The position numbers were made by a program, and so were the translations under genes. Shown piece after piece: positions 54,792 through 63,935 of a stretch of DNA of 64,000 nt (positions are counted from its first letter, which is position 1; each line of letters begins with the position of its first letter). This DNA comes from Actinomadura sp. HBU206391 (GTDB taxonomy: Bacteria; Actinomycetota; Actinomycetes; Streptosporangiales; Streptosporangiaceae): NCBI RefSeq assembly GCF_014323665.1, contig NZ_JABVEB010000005.1:1-64000 (forward strand), written 5' to 3'. The notes below the pieces were generated by a model. It saw only the letters and a list, made by a program, of their open reading frames with translations, was not told where the DNA came from and searched no databases.

Positions 54792-56066
54792 TCAGGACGG
54801 GTTCCCGGCGGGGCTGCGCCGAGGACGCAGGAGGACGAGCCCGGCGGCGGCTCCGGCGAACTGCAGGGCGGCCATCCCGAACAGCAGGCCATCGGCGCCC
54901 GCCGCATCGGCCAGGGCGCCGGTCAGCGCGGCGCCCACGGCCGCTGCGCCGATCTTGAGGCTGCCGCCCGTTGTGTTCACCTGCCCGAGCCGGTCGGCGG
55001 GGGACTCGCGCTGCCGCAGCGTCAGGGTGGCCGCGAGCACCGGGCCGTCCCAGAATCCCGCTGCCGTGAACCAGACGATGGCCCAGTACACCGATGTGGC
55101 GGTCGCCGCGCCGGCGAGGCTGACTCCGAGCGCCGCGATCCCGATGAGCACGATCCATTCGGCCTGTCGCCGGGACGACCAGCGGGCCGCGGCGAGGGAT
55201 CCGGCCAGCGCTCCCACGGCGAACGCCACCAGGAAGTGACCTCCGACGCCGGCGTCCGCGCCCAGATGCTCGGCGAGCAGCACCGCGACCACGGGTACTC
55301 CGCCGATGGCGGCGAAGGCCAGCACGGTCGCGACGGTGATCGCTCGTAGTGGCCGGTTGCCGAACAGCACGACGACGCCGCCGGTCAGCACGCCGGTCAT
55401 CGGGGCCGGCCCGGTGCGAGCCCCCGGCACGGGCGGCGTGACCGGATCGGGCGCCCACCCGGCCGGCAGAGCGGGATCGGGCACGGCCGGCCCGGGGGCG
55501 GGAACCGAGGGTACGGCGGGCACCGACTCCGTGGCCGGCCCGGGGACCACGCCTGGGACCGATCCCGGGGCAGGGTCGGACGGCGCCGCGGTGTCCGGGG
55601 CAGGGATGGCGAGGAAGAGCATGACCAGTGCCCCGAGCACGCCGAAGGCCACGACGACCACCGCCGCCTGCTGCGGTCCCTGCCAGGTCGCGACGCCCGC
55701 CACCACTCCCGGGCCGGCTATTCCAGCGACGTTGAAACTCGCCGACTCCAGGCCGTACGCCCTGGTCAGGCGGTCAGGTGCGACGATGCGCGGCAGCAGG
55801 CCGGCCACCGCCACCACGACCGGCTCCACACATCCCACGGCGATCGCGGTCACCAGGGCGAGCGCGATCGGCACGTTCCCGGCCACGGTGAGCAGGAGGG
55901 CGACCGCGACGGTGTAGGCGATCGCCAGCACCGCCACCTGCCGGCGGGGCCGGCGGGTGCGATCGAGGGCGTTGCCGACCAGTGGGCCGGACACGACGTA
56001 CGGGAACAGAGCGGCGGACAGCAGAAAACCCGCCGAGGAGGCGTGTCCCGTCCGGTCCTCGACCAA
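54792..56066 (-). CDS. MFS transporter, 5' end uncertain (possible frameshift)
   Basis: 424 residues as an open frame, about ten to eleven hydrophobic helices. VVSGPLVGNALDRTRRPRRQ near the N-terminus is an MFS A-motif, with a Pro/Gly-rich central loop of about 60 residues. In the same frame, bases 56067 to about 56128 encode LVAATLLRSSVDGLGTALVLL, which looks like the missing first helix, yet no ATG, GTG or TTG precedes it before an in-frame TAG. An ATG at 56161 lies in another frame. Likely a frameshift or an unusual start. Substrate unknown. Confidence 0.75.
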   Translation of the reverse strand: MVEDRTGHASSAGFLLSAALFPYVVSGPLVGNALDRTRRPRRQVAVLAIAYTVAVALLLTVAGNVPIALALVTAIAVGCVEPVVVAVAGLLPRIVAPDRLTRAYGLESASFNVAGIAGPGVVAGVATWQGPQQAAVVVVAFGVLGALVMLFLAIPAPDTAAPSDPAPGSVPGVVPGPATESVPAVPSVPAPGPAVPDPALPAGWAPDPVTPPVPGARTGPAPMTGVLTGGVVVLFGNRPLRAITVATVLAFAAIGGVPVVAVLLAEHLGADAGVGGHFLVAFAVGALAGSLAAARWSSRRQAEWIVLIGIAALGVSLAGAATATSVYWAIVWFTAAGFWDGPVLAATLTLRQRESPADRLGQVNTTGGSLKIGAAAVGAALTGALADAAGADGLLFGMAALQFAGAAAGLVLLRPRRSPAGNPS

Positions 56067-56175
56067 GAGGACCAGCGCGGTGCCCAGGCCATCGACGGAG
56101 GAGCGCAGCAGCGTGGCCGCGACCAGGTGAATCGGGTGAGCCGGTCTGGTGATCTCAACATGCTACATACGGCGT

Positions 56176-56191
56176 TACGCTGCACAATGTG
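56176..56191 (+). promoter_or_regulatory. probable leaderless promoter of arcA
   Basis: TACGCT (56176-56181) fits a TANNNT -10 with seven bases to the GTG at 56189; no Shine-Dalgarno is present. No convincing -35 was found at 17-18 bases. The region also carries the promoter of the divergent MFS gene. Confidence 0.45.
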
Positions 56192-57391
56192 ACTTATAGC
56201 TACCGTGTGGACAGTGAGGTCGGACGGCTCCGGGCCGTCGTGCTGCATCGCCCCGGTGCGGAGCTGAAGCGCCTCACTCCACGCAACAACGACAAACTCC
56301 TGTTCGACGGGATCCCATGGGTGGGCCGCGCGCAGGAGGAACACGACGCCTTCGCCGAGGCTCTACGGGGTCGCGGCGTCGAGGTGTTGTACGTCACCGA
56401 GCTGCTCCAGGAGGCACTGGAGTACCAGTCCGCGCGGCAGGAGGCGATCGCCGGCGTACTGACCGACGCCCGGCTCGGCGACCGGCTGCGGGGTGTGGCG
56501 GCGTCCTATCTCGCGGATCTCGACACCGAGAGCCTCGCCCATGTGCTGATCGCCGGGCTCGCCCATGAGGAGCTCAAGTCCGGCCACGGCCTGGTGTACG
56601 AGCTGATGGGCCGGCATGACTTCATCATCGACCCGCTGCCGAACCTGCTGTTCACCCGGGACTCCAGCGCCTGGATCGGCGACCGGGTCGCGGTGACGAG
56701 CCTGGCCATGCCCGCCCGGGAACGGGAGACCGCGCTCACCCGGCTGATCTACGGCCACCATCCGAGGTTCGCCGGGGTCGACACGCTGTACGAACCCGGC
56801 CTCGAGCACGTGGAGGGCGGCGACATCCTGCTGCTCGCCCCCGGAGTGATCGCCGTGGGCACCGGCGAGCGGACCACGCCGGCGGGCGTGGAGCGGCTCG
56901 CGCGCCGGGTCTTCGACGCGGGGCTGGCCCGCACCGTGCTGGCGGTCCCGATCGCCCAGGAACGGGCGACGATGCACCTGGACACGATCTGCACCATGGT
57001 CGACGTGGACACGGTGGTGATGTACCCGGCGATCGCCCACTCGCTGACCGCCTATACCGTGACGATGGCGGACGGCGAGCTGCGGATCGCCGCGGCCCGG
57101 CCGTTCCTGTCGGCCGCCGCGGACGCGATGGGCGTCGACCGGCTCAAAGTGATCGACACGGGGCTCGACCCGGTCACCGCCGAACGCGAGCAGTGGGACG
57201 ACGGCAACAACACCCTGGCCGTGGGGCCACGCCTGGCGGTCGCGTACGAGCGGAACATCGAGACCAACGCCCAGCTCGAGGCCGCGGGCGTCGAGGTGAT
57301 CAGGATCAAGGGCAGTGAGCTCGGCAGCGGCCGGGGCGGCCCCCGCTGTATGTCCTGCCCGATCGAGCGGGCCGCCCTGCCGGAGTCGTGA
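56189..57391 (+). CDS. arcA: arginine deiminase
   Basis: 400 residues from a GTG. Hydrolyses arginine to citrulline and ammonia. Diagnostic residues: [13 protein letters not shown] near 30, [10 protein letters not shown] near 155, [13 protein letters not shown] near 210, the catalytic His in TMHLDT near 265 and the catalytic Cys in [11 protein letters not shown] near 388. No arcB, arcC or arcD is adjacent, so the classical ADI energy pathway is not encoded here; a role in arginine use or pH protection is possible. Confidence 0.95.
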   Translation: MTYSYRVDSEVGRLRAVVLHRPGAELKRLTPRNNDKLLFDGIPWVGRAQEEHDAFAEALRGRGVEVLYVTELLQEALEYQSARQEAIAGVLTDARLGDRLRGVAASYLADLDTESLAHVLIAGLAHEELKSGHGLVYELMGRHDFIIDPLPNLLFTRDSSAWIGDRVAVTSLAMPARERETALTRLIYGHHPRFAGVDTLYEPGLEHVEGGDILLLAPGVIAVGTGERTTPAGVERLARRVFDAGLARTVLAVPIAQERATMHLDTICTMVDVDTVVMYPAIAHSLTAYTVTMADGELRIAAARPFLSAAADAMGVDRLKVIDTGLDPVTAEREQWDDGNNTLAVGPRLAVAYERNIETNAQLEAAGVEVIRIKGSELGSGRGGPRCMSCPIERAALPES

Positions 57392-57449
57392 CCACGGCCG
57401 GCCCGGTGGCGTGCTTGGAGGCTCGGATGCTGCCGACGGGGGCGCGGCA

Positions 57450-57480
57450 GCACCCGAGCTGGGATGACCCTAGCGGGTGC
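57450..57480. terminator. bidirectional hairpin between arcA and the HATPase gene
   Basis: GCACCCG and CGGGTGC form a 7-bp outer stem with an inner GGG/CCC pair. It contains the stop codon of the leftward HATPase gene and lies 60 bases after arcA. A weaker CTGCCG/CGGCAG stem lies immediately upstream. Confidence 0.65.
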
Positions 57481-58060
57481 GGTTCAGCAGGTTGACGGCG
57501 GGGATGCCGGTTATGCCGGGCTGTGCCGTGACCACGGGCTGCGGGGTTTCCGCCGCTCGGCCGTTGCTGGTCTCCGTGGAGGGCAGGACCGCCCACACCG
57601 TGGTGCCGCCGTCCTCGTAGCGCACGCCCCAGCATTCCGCGAGGCTCTCCACGATGCCGAGCCCCCGCCCGCCGAGCGACGAGAGCGTGGGGTGATTGCG
57701 CCGGGGCTCCGTCATGGCTCCGCCGTCGCTGACAGCGATCTCGATCGCGTCACCGGTACTGATCCACGTGAGCTTGATCTGCCCTGAGGGCAACGGGCGA
57801 GCGTGCCTCAGCGCGTTGCTGAGCAGTTCGCTCATGATGACGTTCACGTCGTCGATGACCGATGGGAGGACCCCCGAGGCGATGAGCTCAGAACTGAGGC
57901 ATTGCCGGGCGATCGCGACGCTGGATGGCGCATGTGGCAGCAATACGACGCTCGACGCCCTCACCTCCCCGTGGCCTCCCGAGTCCGAACACTCACCGTC
58001 GCATCCCCGGTACGACCGAAATGCCCAGTACGGGATACCCGGAAACCCACAGCAAACCAT
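57470..58060 (-). CDS. HATPase anti-sigma/regulatory kinase
   Basis: 196 residues from an ATG; the conserved part begins near residue 35 (VRASSVVLLPHAPSSVAIARQCL), so a GTG at about 57961 could be the true start. ATPase motifs MSELLSNALRHARPL near 80, VSDGGAM near 107 and GGRGLGIVESLAECWG near 130 mark the SpoIIAB/RsbW-like family. Such kinases hold sigma factors or regulators and are released by STAS proteins; the STAS gene at 45.4 kb could be unrelated. Confidence 0.85.
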   Translation of the reverse strand: MVCCGFPGIPYWAFRSYRGCDGECSDSGGHGEVRASSVVLLPHAPSSVAIARQCLSSELIASGVLPSVIDDVNVIMSELLSNALRHARPLPSGQIKLTWISTGDAIEIAVSDGGAMTEPRRNHPTLSSLGGRGLGIVESLAECWGVRYEDGGTTVWAVLPSTETSNGRAAETPQPVVTAQPGITGIPAVNLLNRTR

Positions 58061-58234
58061 CGGCTACCAACACAACGAGTGACTAACTCTACAGACACCC
58101 CTACAGACCCCCTCAAAACCTCTGAAGCATCGCGATGCGTCTCGAACCGGACGCCCGTCGTGGTGGTGCACCAAGGTCGGTTAAAGACCTATCCACTCAA
58201 CGCGGGATTACTCCTCCTGCGAGAGTTTCGTCCG

Positions 58235-60106
58235 TCACGGTGTGTGCAAGAACGAATCGTCCGCGGGCTTCAGCACGAGGCGCATGCACGTTCCACCGCA
58301 CGTGCGAGAGTGTGCGGAGATGTCGCCCTGCTGTGCGAGGGCCAGCCGTTTCACGATGTACAGGCCGAGCCCGATCCCGCCGAACCGCCGGCGATCTCCG
58401 GCCTCGCCCTGGACGAACCGCTCGAAGATCCGCTCGTGGTCGCCGGACGCGATGCCGACGCCCTCGTCCTCGACCGTCACCACGATGTCCGCGCCGTCCA
58501 GCCCCGCCCGCACGTGGACGGTGCCGCCGTCCGGCGAGTACTTGAAGGCGTTCTCCAGCAGCTGGCCGATGATGATGTCGGTGGCCATCGCGTCACCGCT
58601 GATCTCCGGCAGGTCCGGCGGCACGTCGAGTTCCACCGTGTGCCGGTCCGACAGCGAGCGGAACCCCGCGACGGCCTGCCCGAGCAGCCGGACCAGATCG
58701 AACCGCTCGATCGTGACCTTGAGCTCGCCGGCACCCGCACGCGACCCGAGCAGCAGGTTCTCGACCAGCCGCGCGAGCGAATGCGCGCGTTCGGCGATCG
58801 TCGCGACCGCCTGCCTGCGATCGTCGTCGGTGAGCTTGTCCCACCGGTTCACCAGCGTGCTGGCGAACCCCTGGACGACCGTGATCGGGGTACGGAGCTC
58901 GTGACTGGTCGTGGCCAGGAACAGATCCTTGGCCTCCTCGAGGGCCTTGGCGTCGGAAACGTCACGGAAGTCGACCACCAGCTCGTCGGTCTCCTCGATC
59001 TCCGCGCACAGCACATTGAGCCAGGTGCCGCCGGTCAGCCGATGCGTGACCATCTCACCGGGCAGGGGCTGCGGGAACGGCAGATGCTGCCCGATCGCCA
59101 CGTCCGACGGCACACCGGTGATGGCATGGGCGGCCGGGTTCCACTGCCGTACGACGCCGTCCCGGTCGAGCACGGCGATACCGTCCGCGCTCGCGTCGAT
59201 GACCGCCCGCTCGTGGGCGCGCTGCCGGACCACCTTGGAATAGGCGACGGCGTTGCCCACGGCGACCCCGGCGTGCCCGGCGAGGAGTTCGAGCACCTCC
59301 AGCTCGCTGTGGCCGACCTTCTGCCCCGAGAACAGCGCATACAGCGCGCCGTACGGCGCCTGCTGCAGGTAGGACAGGCTCAGCGCGATCGTGTGGAGGC
59401 CCGGCAGCTCAGACCAGATCAGCTCGTCGAGCCGGCGGTGACCGGTCGCGAGCATCACCGTCTTGCCGGTGCGGAGCAGCTCGCCGACCAGGCTCGGGTG
59501 CAGTTCCGCGACGGAGTCGTTGAGGTGCTCTGGGAGCCCGCGCATGCTGACCAGCCTGAGCTTGTCCCCGTCGATCCGGACGAACCCGCCGGCATCGGCG
59601 CCGGTGAGCTCGATCAGCGCGCCGGTGATCCGGTCGAGCACGGTGGCCAGGTCGAGCTCGGCGTTGAGGTCGGCGATCACGTCGTTGAGGCGGCGGACGA
59701 GGCGGGCCCGCTCTGTCGCGTGATGCTGGGCCGCCTCGTCCTCCTCGACCGGGTGGAAGACGCTCACCCAGCCGATCAGCTCATCGCCCGCGTCGCGCAG
59801 GACGCTGGTGTCGATCCGTACGTCGATCAGGTGCCCGTCCCGGTGGAACCTGCGGGTCGCGATCGAGATCTGCCCGCCCTCACGGATCCGCTCGAGCACG
59901 GCGTTGTGCTCGGCCTTGAGCTCGTCGGGCACGATCGGCGGGATCTTGCCGAGCACGTCGCCGGCGGCCCAGCCGAACATCCGCTCCGCCGCCGGATTCC
60001 AGACCGTCACGGCGAAATCGGGATCGACGGCGACGATGGCATCCGCCGCGCACTCGATGACCGCGCGGACGATCGGATCGTGGACGTCCCCTTGCACGTT
60101 TGTCAT
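58235..60106 (-). CDS. PAS-GAF sensor histidine kinase
   Basis: 623 residues from the ATG at 60106. An N-terminal PAS domain (about 10-115; VIECAADAIVAVDPDFAVTVWNPAAERMFGW), a GAF domain (about 140-275), a second PAS (about 285-390), then the phospho-accepting His in LFLATTSHELRTPITVVQGFASTL near residue 408 and ATPase motifs LLENAFKYSPDGG, VEDEGVGI and GIGLGLYIVKRL. No transmembrane helix, so it is cytosolic. No response regulator gene is adjacent. Confidence 0.93.
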   Translation of the reverse strand: MTNVQGDVHDPIVRAVIECAADAIVAVDPDFAVTVWNPAAERMFGWAAGDVLGKIPPIVPDELKAEHNAVLERIREGGQISIATRRFHRDGHLIDVRIDTSVLRDAGDELIGWVSVFHPVEEDEAAQHHATERARLVRRLNDVIADLNAELDLATVLDRITGALIELTGADAGGFVRIDGDKLRLVSMRGLPEHLNDSVAELHPSLVGELLRTGKTVMLATGHRRLDELIWSELPGLHTIALSLSYLQQAPYGALYALFSGQKVGHSELEVLELLAGHAGVAVGNAVAYSKVVRQRAHERAVIDASADGIAVLDRDGVVRQWNPAAHAITGVPSDVAIGQHLPFPQPLPGEMVTHRLTGGTWLNVLCAEIEETDELVVDFRDVSDAKALEEAKDLFLATTSHELRTPITVVQGFASTLVNRWDKLTDDDRRQAVATIAERAHSLARLVENLLLGSRAGAGELKVTIERFDLVRLLGQAVAGFRSLSDRHTVELDVPPDLPEISGDAMATDIIIGQLLENAFKYSPDGGTVHVRAGLDGADIVVTVEDEGVGIASGDHERIFERFVQGEAGDRRRFGGIGLGLYIVKRLALAQQGDISAHSRTCGGTCMRLVLKPADDSFLHTP

Positions 60107-60225
60107 GGTGCCACCGGATGCCACCTGACGGCGCCTGAAGTGCCGTGGAAAAGTTCCGACGGTTCCCCGGCCCACTCCGCAGGATCGTCACTGATCAGCG
60201 TGATCGCACGAAGGTTTCCCGGTGG

Positions 60226-61584
60226 TCAGCGCCGCGTGAGCCGGCCGATGAGGTACGTCGCCAGGGCCGCTGCGGCGAACGCGAGCAGCGATGCGCTCAT
60301 CCAGGAGGACGGGGAGAAGTGCAGCAGGTCCTGCACATCGCCCCAGAAACCGCTCCACCAGCCGACGCCGCCCGGGTTGATCAACTGATAGAGGGCGAAG
60401 CCGACCGCCCAGGCGGCGATCATGCCCCACCGCGAGGGCGCCGTACGTGAGACGTCCCAGGCACGGCCGCGGTGCAGCACGAAGAAGTCGACCGCCAGCA
60501 CGCCCAGCATGGGGACGAACACCGAGCCGATGAGCGACAGGAAACTCGAGTAGTCGCCGATGTCGACCAGCAGTGCCAGCACCGTGATCAGTACACCAAG
60601 CGCGATCGACAGGACCCGGCGGTCGGCTCTCGGCGCGAGATTCTGGAGCGAGACGGCGGTGGAATAGACGTTGGCGAACGACTGGTCCGCCTCGCGGAGC
60701 ACGAAGATCCCGAAGAACACGGCGCCCAGCGCCACGTGGAGGAACGGGTCGAAGACCTTGGAGGAGTCGCCGGCCACCAGCGCCAGCGCGATGAGCCCCA
60801 GGACATAGGCGACGATCTGGGTGACCGAGTACCCGATCGCCGCGGCGCCGAAAGCCCCGCGCGCCGTACGGGCATGGCGTGTGTAGTCGGCCGCCATCGG
60901 GACCCAGGAGATCGAGACGGCCAGTGCGGCGTCGGCGCCCAGCCAGAACTGTCCCCAGCCCCCCTCGGTGAGGTCGGGCAGCGGTTCGCGCAGCAACTGG
61001 ACATAGAAGTAGACGAGAGAGATCGCGACCGCGATGGTGACGTAGCGGCGCAGCATCCGGACCGAGCCGAGCGGCCAGATGGTCAGCACCGTAGTGATCA
61101 CGCCGGCGGCGACGACGTAGCTCCACCGCGGGATGTCGTCGTACAGCGCCCGCGCCGCATCGGCGATCACGACCAGCTCGAAGGTGCCCCACCCGATCAG
61201 CTGGGCCACGTTCAGCACGGTCGGGAGATACGACAGCCGGGCCCCGAACAGCCCGCGCAGCAGCACCATCGCGGGCTGACCGGTGCGGGCGCCGGGCACC
61301 GCGGCCACCCCGAGCATCAGCCCGCCGAGCACCGTACCGACGATCATCGCCGTGATGCCGGCGGTGATCGCGAGCTGCGGGACGCCGTTCGCGTCCGGGG
61401 CCAGCACGGTGTAGGCCCCGGAGAAGGCGAACAGGCTCACCCCGAGATTCGCCCAGAACGCCCCCTGGTCCCAGAAGCTCAGGACCTTCGGCGCGGGCTC
61501 GTCGAGGGTGTAGGGGACCTCGTTGGGTCGGCCGTCCTTGTTCGGACGCTCGTTGTTCAGATGCTTCTGGACGGCGGCGCTCAA
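60226..61584 (-). CDS. cytX: NCS1-family permease, HMP transporter CytX-like
   Basis: 452 residues from a TTG at 61584. About twelve transmembrane helices; the FWDQGAFWANLGVSLFAFSGAYTVL and AALAVSISWVPMAADYTRHAR motifs belong to the NCS1 cytosine/allantoin transporter family. A TPP riboswitch lies directly upstream, so the most likely substrate is hydroxymethylpyrimidine, as for CytX. The ribosome-binding site AGGGAG lies inside the riboswitch 3' end, which would make the control translational. Confidence 0.9.
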   Translation of the reverse strand: MSAAVQKHLNNERPNKDGRPNEVPYTLDEPAPKVLSFWDQGAFWANLGVSLFAFSGAYTVLAPDANGVPQLAITAGITAMIVGTVLGGLMLGVAAVPGARTGQPAMVLLRGLFGARLSYLPTVLNVAQLIGWGTFELVVIADAARALYDDIPRWSYVVAAGVITTVLTIWPLGSVRMLRRYVTIAVAISLVYFYVQLLREPLPDLTEGGWGQFWLGADAALAVSISWVPMAADYTRHARTARGAFGAAAIGYSVTQIVAYVLGLIALALVAGDSSKVFDPFLHVALGAVFFGIFVLREADQSFANVYSTAVSLQNLAPRADRRVLSIALGVLITVLALLVDIGDYSSFLSLIGSVFVPMLGVLAVDFFVLHRGRAWDVSRTAPSRWGMIAAWAVGFALYQLINPGGVGWWSGFWGDVQDLLHFSPSSWMSASLLAFAAAALATYLIGRLTRR

Positions 61585-61589
61585 CGCAC

Positions 61590-61682
61590 TCTCCCTACGC
61601 CGGCATTACCCGGACAGGTTCATGCGGTCGGCGACGCTGTCAGTCGCCCTCTCAGCCCGGTTCCGCCCGAGCTCCCGCGGTC
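61590..61682 (-). ncRNA. TPP riboswitch (THI element)
   Basis: On the minus strand the conserved sequences are GGGCTGAGAGGG, ACCTG and GGGTAATGCCGGCGTAGGGA, in the right order and spacing for the TPP-binding aptamer. It ends 5-6 bases before the TTG of the permease gene. The AGGGAG at its 3' end overlaps the Shine-Dalgarno region, so TPP binding probably blocks translation. Expression of the permease would rise when thiamine is scarce. Confidence 0.93.
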
Positions 61683-61800
61683 TTCAGTTAGTTAGACGGG
61701 CAAATAGTACAGGTCCAGCACTCGGCCCGCCAGGCTCCACCGGTCTGGCGTTGTGGGCGGTCAGGCCGTTCGGCGGGTCGGAAGACGCGGGCTCGGGCGC

Positions 61801-62136
61801 TCAGACCACGTAGGGCTCCAGGCTCGTCTCACTGACCATCGGACGCCCCGCCTCGGCCCAGCGCTGCATGCCGCCGTCGACGTTCGCCGCCTGCCAGCCG
61901 GCGTTGTTGAGCGCGACCGTGACCTGCGCCGACCTGGCACCGGACCGGCAGATCACGTAGACGTCCTGATCGCGTGGGATCTCACCGGCCCGATCACTGA
62001 GCTCGCGCATCCGGATGTGCACCGCCCCCGGTGCGTGGCCCGCCAGCCATTCCTCCGGCTCCCGGACGTCCAGCAGATACGCACCTTCCGGGACGGCCGT
62101 GGCGTCGACCACCGGAATGTTCTCCCCGAGATTCAT
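61801..62136 (-). CDS. rhodanese-like domain protein
   Basis: 111 residues from the ATG at 62136. Single rhodanese domain: LLDVREPEEWLAGHAPGAVHIRM near residue 21 and catalytic loop VICRSGARSAQV with active-site Cys near 63. Single-domain rhodaneses transfer sulfane sulfur. It begins opposite the SSI-like lipoprotein gene; the two share a 46-base divergent gap. Confidence 0.92.
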   Translation of the reverse strand: MNLGENIPVVDATAVPEGAYLLDVREPEEWLAGHAPGAVHIRMRELSDRAGEIPRDQDVYVICRSGARSAQVTVALNNAGWQAANVDGGMQRWAEAGRPMVSETSLEPYVV

Positions 62137-62182
62137 CACGATCCCATGGAACCCCGAGGAACCCGTCCACGTCGAATCTCGC

Positions 62183-62665
62183 ATGCGGTATCGGATGCTC
62201 TTTTTCACAGTGCCTGGCCTCGCGGTGATCGTATCTCTGGCGAGTTGCGGCTCTGAGCAGGCCAAAGGCGCTCCGAGCCGGACCCCTTCCGGGGTGGTCG
62301 CCACCCCGAGTCCGGCACAGCCCATGACCGATCTCACTATCCAGGTGAAGTCGCCCACGTCATCGACCGAACCGCCCGCCGAGGCGCCCACCAAGAGTTG
62401 GACGCTCTCCTGTGATCCGCCGGACGGCACCCACCCCGACCCGACCGCCGCGTGCGCGGCGCTGGGCAAGGCCCCGGACCCGTTCGCGCCCGTCCCCAAG
62501 GACCGGCAGTGCACGATGATCTTCGGCGGGCCCGAGGAGGCGACCGTCGCCGGCACCTGGAAGGGCAAGCGGGTCGACGCGAAGTTCAACCGCAAGAACG
62601 GCTGCGAGGTGTCCCGTTGGAGCGGGCTCGCCCCCGTGTTCGGCAAACTCCCCCAGGCCGGCTGA
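62183..62665 (+). CDS. subtilisin-inhibitor-like (SSI) lipoprotein
   Basis: 160 residues from the ATG at 62183. Lipobox LASC with Cys near residue 22, a Ser/Pro/Thr-rich linker, then an SSI-like domain: LSCDPPDGTHPDPTAACAALG near 76, DPFAPVPKDRQCTMIFGGPEEATVAGTWKGKRVDAKFNRKNGCEVSRW. By analogy with SSI the reactive site would be Met-Ile after Cys-Thr. Ordinary SSI proteins are secreted, not lipid-anchored. Probably inhibits serine proteases at the cell surface. Confidence 0.88.
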   Translation: MRYRMLFFTVPGLAVIVSLASCGSEQAKGAPSRTPSGVVATPSPAQPMTDLTIQVKSPTSSTEPPAEAPTKSWTLSCDPPDGTHPDPTAACAALGKAPDPFAPVPKDRQCTMIFGGPEEATVAGTWKGKRVDAKFNRKNGCEVSRWSGLAPVFGKLPQAG

Positions 62666-62785
62666 CCTCCCGTCGGCAGCGGTGATCCGGCGGTCATGAT
62701 CTGGCGGTCGTCCCGTGCGCGGACGGCCACCAGATCACCGCCGCGAGAGCCACCGCTGCGGTCCACGCCCGGTTGGAGCGCGGAC

Positions 62786-63646
62786 TCACTTGAGCAGCCG
62801 GGACAGCCTGCGGTCGGCGAGAGGCTTCCCGCCGGTCTGGCAGGTGGGGCAGTACTGCAGTGCCGAATCGGCGAACGACACCTCCCTGATCGTGTCGCCG
62901 CAGATCGGGCACTTCTCACCGGCTCGCCCGTGCACGCGCAGCCCGAGTTTCTTCTCCGCCTTCAGGTCGCCGGCCGCGAGTCCCTCGGAGCGGCCGACCG
63001 CCTCCCTCAGCGTCATCACGATCGAGCCGTGCAGGAGCTCGACCTCCTCTTCCGTGAGGGTCGCGGCGATCTTGAACGGGGACATCTTGGCGACGTGGAG
63101 GACTTCGTCGGAGTAGGCGTTGCCGATCCCCGCGATGATCCGCTGATCGCGGAGCAGCCTCTTGATCTGCGTACGGCGGTCGCCGACGATCTCCTGCAGC
63201 GTCGCCACCGTGAAGGTCTCTGACAGCGGGTCCGGGCCGAGGGCCGCGATGCCGGGGACGTCCGCGGGATCTCTGACGACATAGACGGCAAGGCCCTTCT
63301 TGGTGCCGGCCTCGGTGAGGTCGAATCCCGAGCCGTCGTCCAGATGGACGCGCAGCGCGAGCGGCCCCTTGCCGGGCCGCACCGGTTTGACCGGGATCTC
63401 TTCCTTCCACCGCAGCCAGCCCGCGCGGGCGAGATGGATGACGAGGTGCAGTCCGTCGACATCGAGGTCGAGGAACTTGCCATATCGACCGACCGCCGTG
63501 ACTGGCAGACCGCCCAGGCCGGTCACAGGGGGGTCGTAGGTCTTGAGTGCGGAGATGGCGAGCACATCGATCCGTGCGATCACGCGACCGACCGCGCGTT
63601 CCCGAAGGAACGCCGCGAGCGCCTCGACCTCGGGTAGCTCAGGCAT
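62786..63646 (-). CDS. Fpg/Nei-family DNA glycosylase
   Basis: 286 residues. The N-terminal Pro-Glu catalytic dyad (MPELPEVEALAAFL), the helix-two-turn-helix IIAGIGNAYSDEVLHVAKMSP near residue 170 and the zinc finger CPICGDTIREVSFADSALQYCPTCQ near the C-terminus. Cleaves damaged bases (8-oxoguanine or pyrimidine lesions) with lyase activity. The K-rich substrate loop is not diagnostic between Fpg and Nei, so it is left unnamed. Followed by three DnaA-box-like words upstream. Confidence 0.93.
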   Translation of the reverse strand: MPELPEVEALAAFLRERAVGRVIARIDVLAISALKTYDPPVTGLGGLPVTAVGRYGKFLDLDVDGLHLVIHLARAGWLRWKEEIPVKPVRPGKGPLALRVHLDDGSGFDLTEAGTKKGLAVYVVRDPADVPGIAALGPDPLSETFTVATLQEIVGDRRTQIKRLLRDQRIIAGIGNAYSDEVLHVAKMSPFKIAATLTEEEVELLHGSIVMTLREAVGRSEGLAAGDLKAEKKLGLRVHGRAGEKCPICGDTIREVSFADSALQYCPTCQTGGKPLADRRLSRLLK

Positions 63647-63698
63647 CCCTCAAGTATGGGCGACCATCCCGTGGGGGCAAGCCGACCTTCCACAGGCC

Positions 63699-63835
63699 TG
63701 TGGACGGCTGTGGAAAAGCCTGTGCGTAACCCCGGATCCAGGTGCGGCTTCAGGGTTTCCGAGCTCCGTACCATGGCAGAAGCGGGCAAACCGCCAAGGC
63801 GCGGCGGTTCCGGCCGTCACAACGCCTGTGGATAA
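63699..63835. promoter_or_regulatory. DnaA-box-like words upstream of the Fpg-like gene
   Basis: TGTGGACGG (63699-63707), TGTGGAAAA (63709-63717) and TGTGGATAA (63827-63835); the last is the perfect complement of TTATCCACA. A palindrome CCACAGGCCTGTGG is at 63690-63703. No dnaA or dnaN gene is near, so this is not oriC. Confidence 0.3.
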
Positions 63836-63935
63836 CTCTCCGTAACGTGCCGGCGGAAAGACCACTGAAGATCGGCGCCACGCCGGAACGGCCCCACCTG
63901 CGGAACGGCCGCGCCGTCGGCCCGGCGGGCGTGCC

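Noticed and set aside
57803-60388. 861-residue plus-strand frame over the histidine kinase
   Set aside because: Antisense to a complete PAS-GAF kinase; repetitive acidic and arginine-rich shadow sequence.
63699-63835. Chromosome origin at the DnaA-box-like cluster
   Set aside because: Only three imperfectly matching words and no dnaA, dnaN or rpmH nearby.
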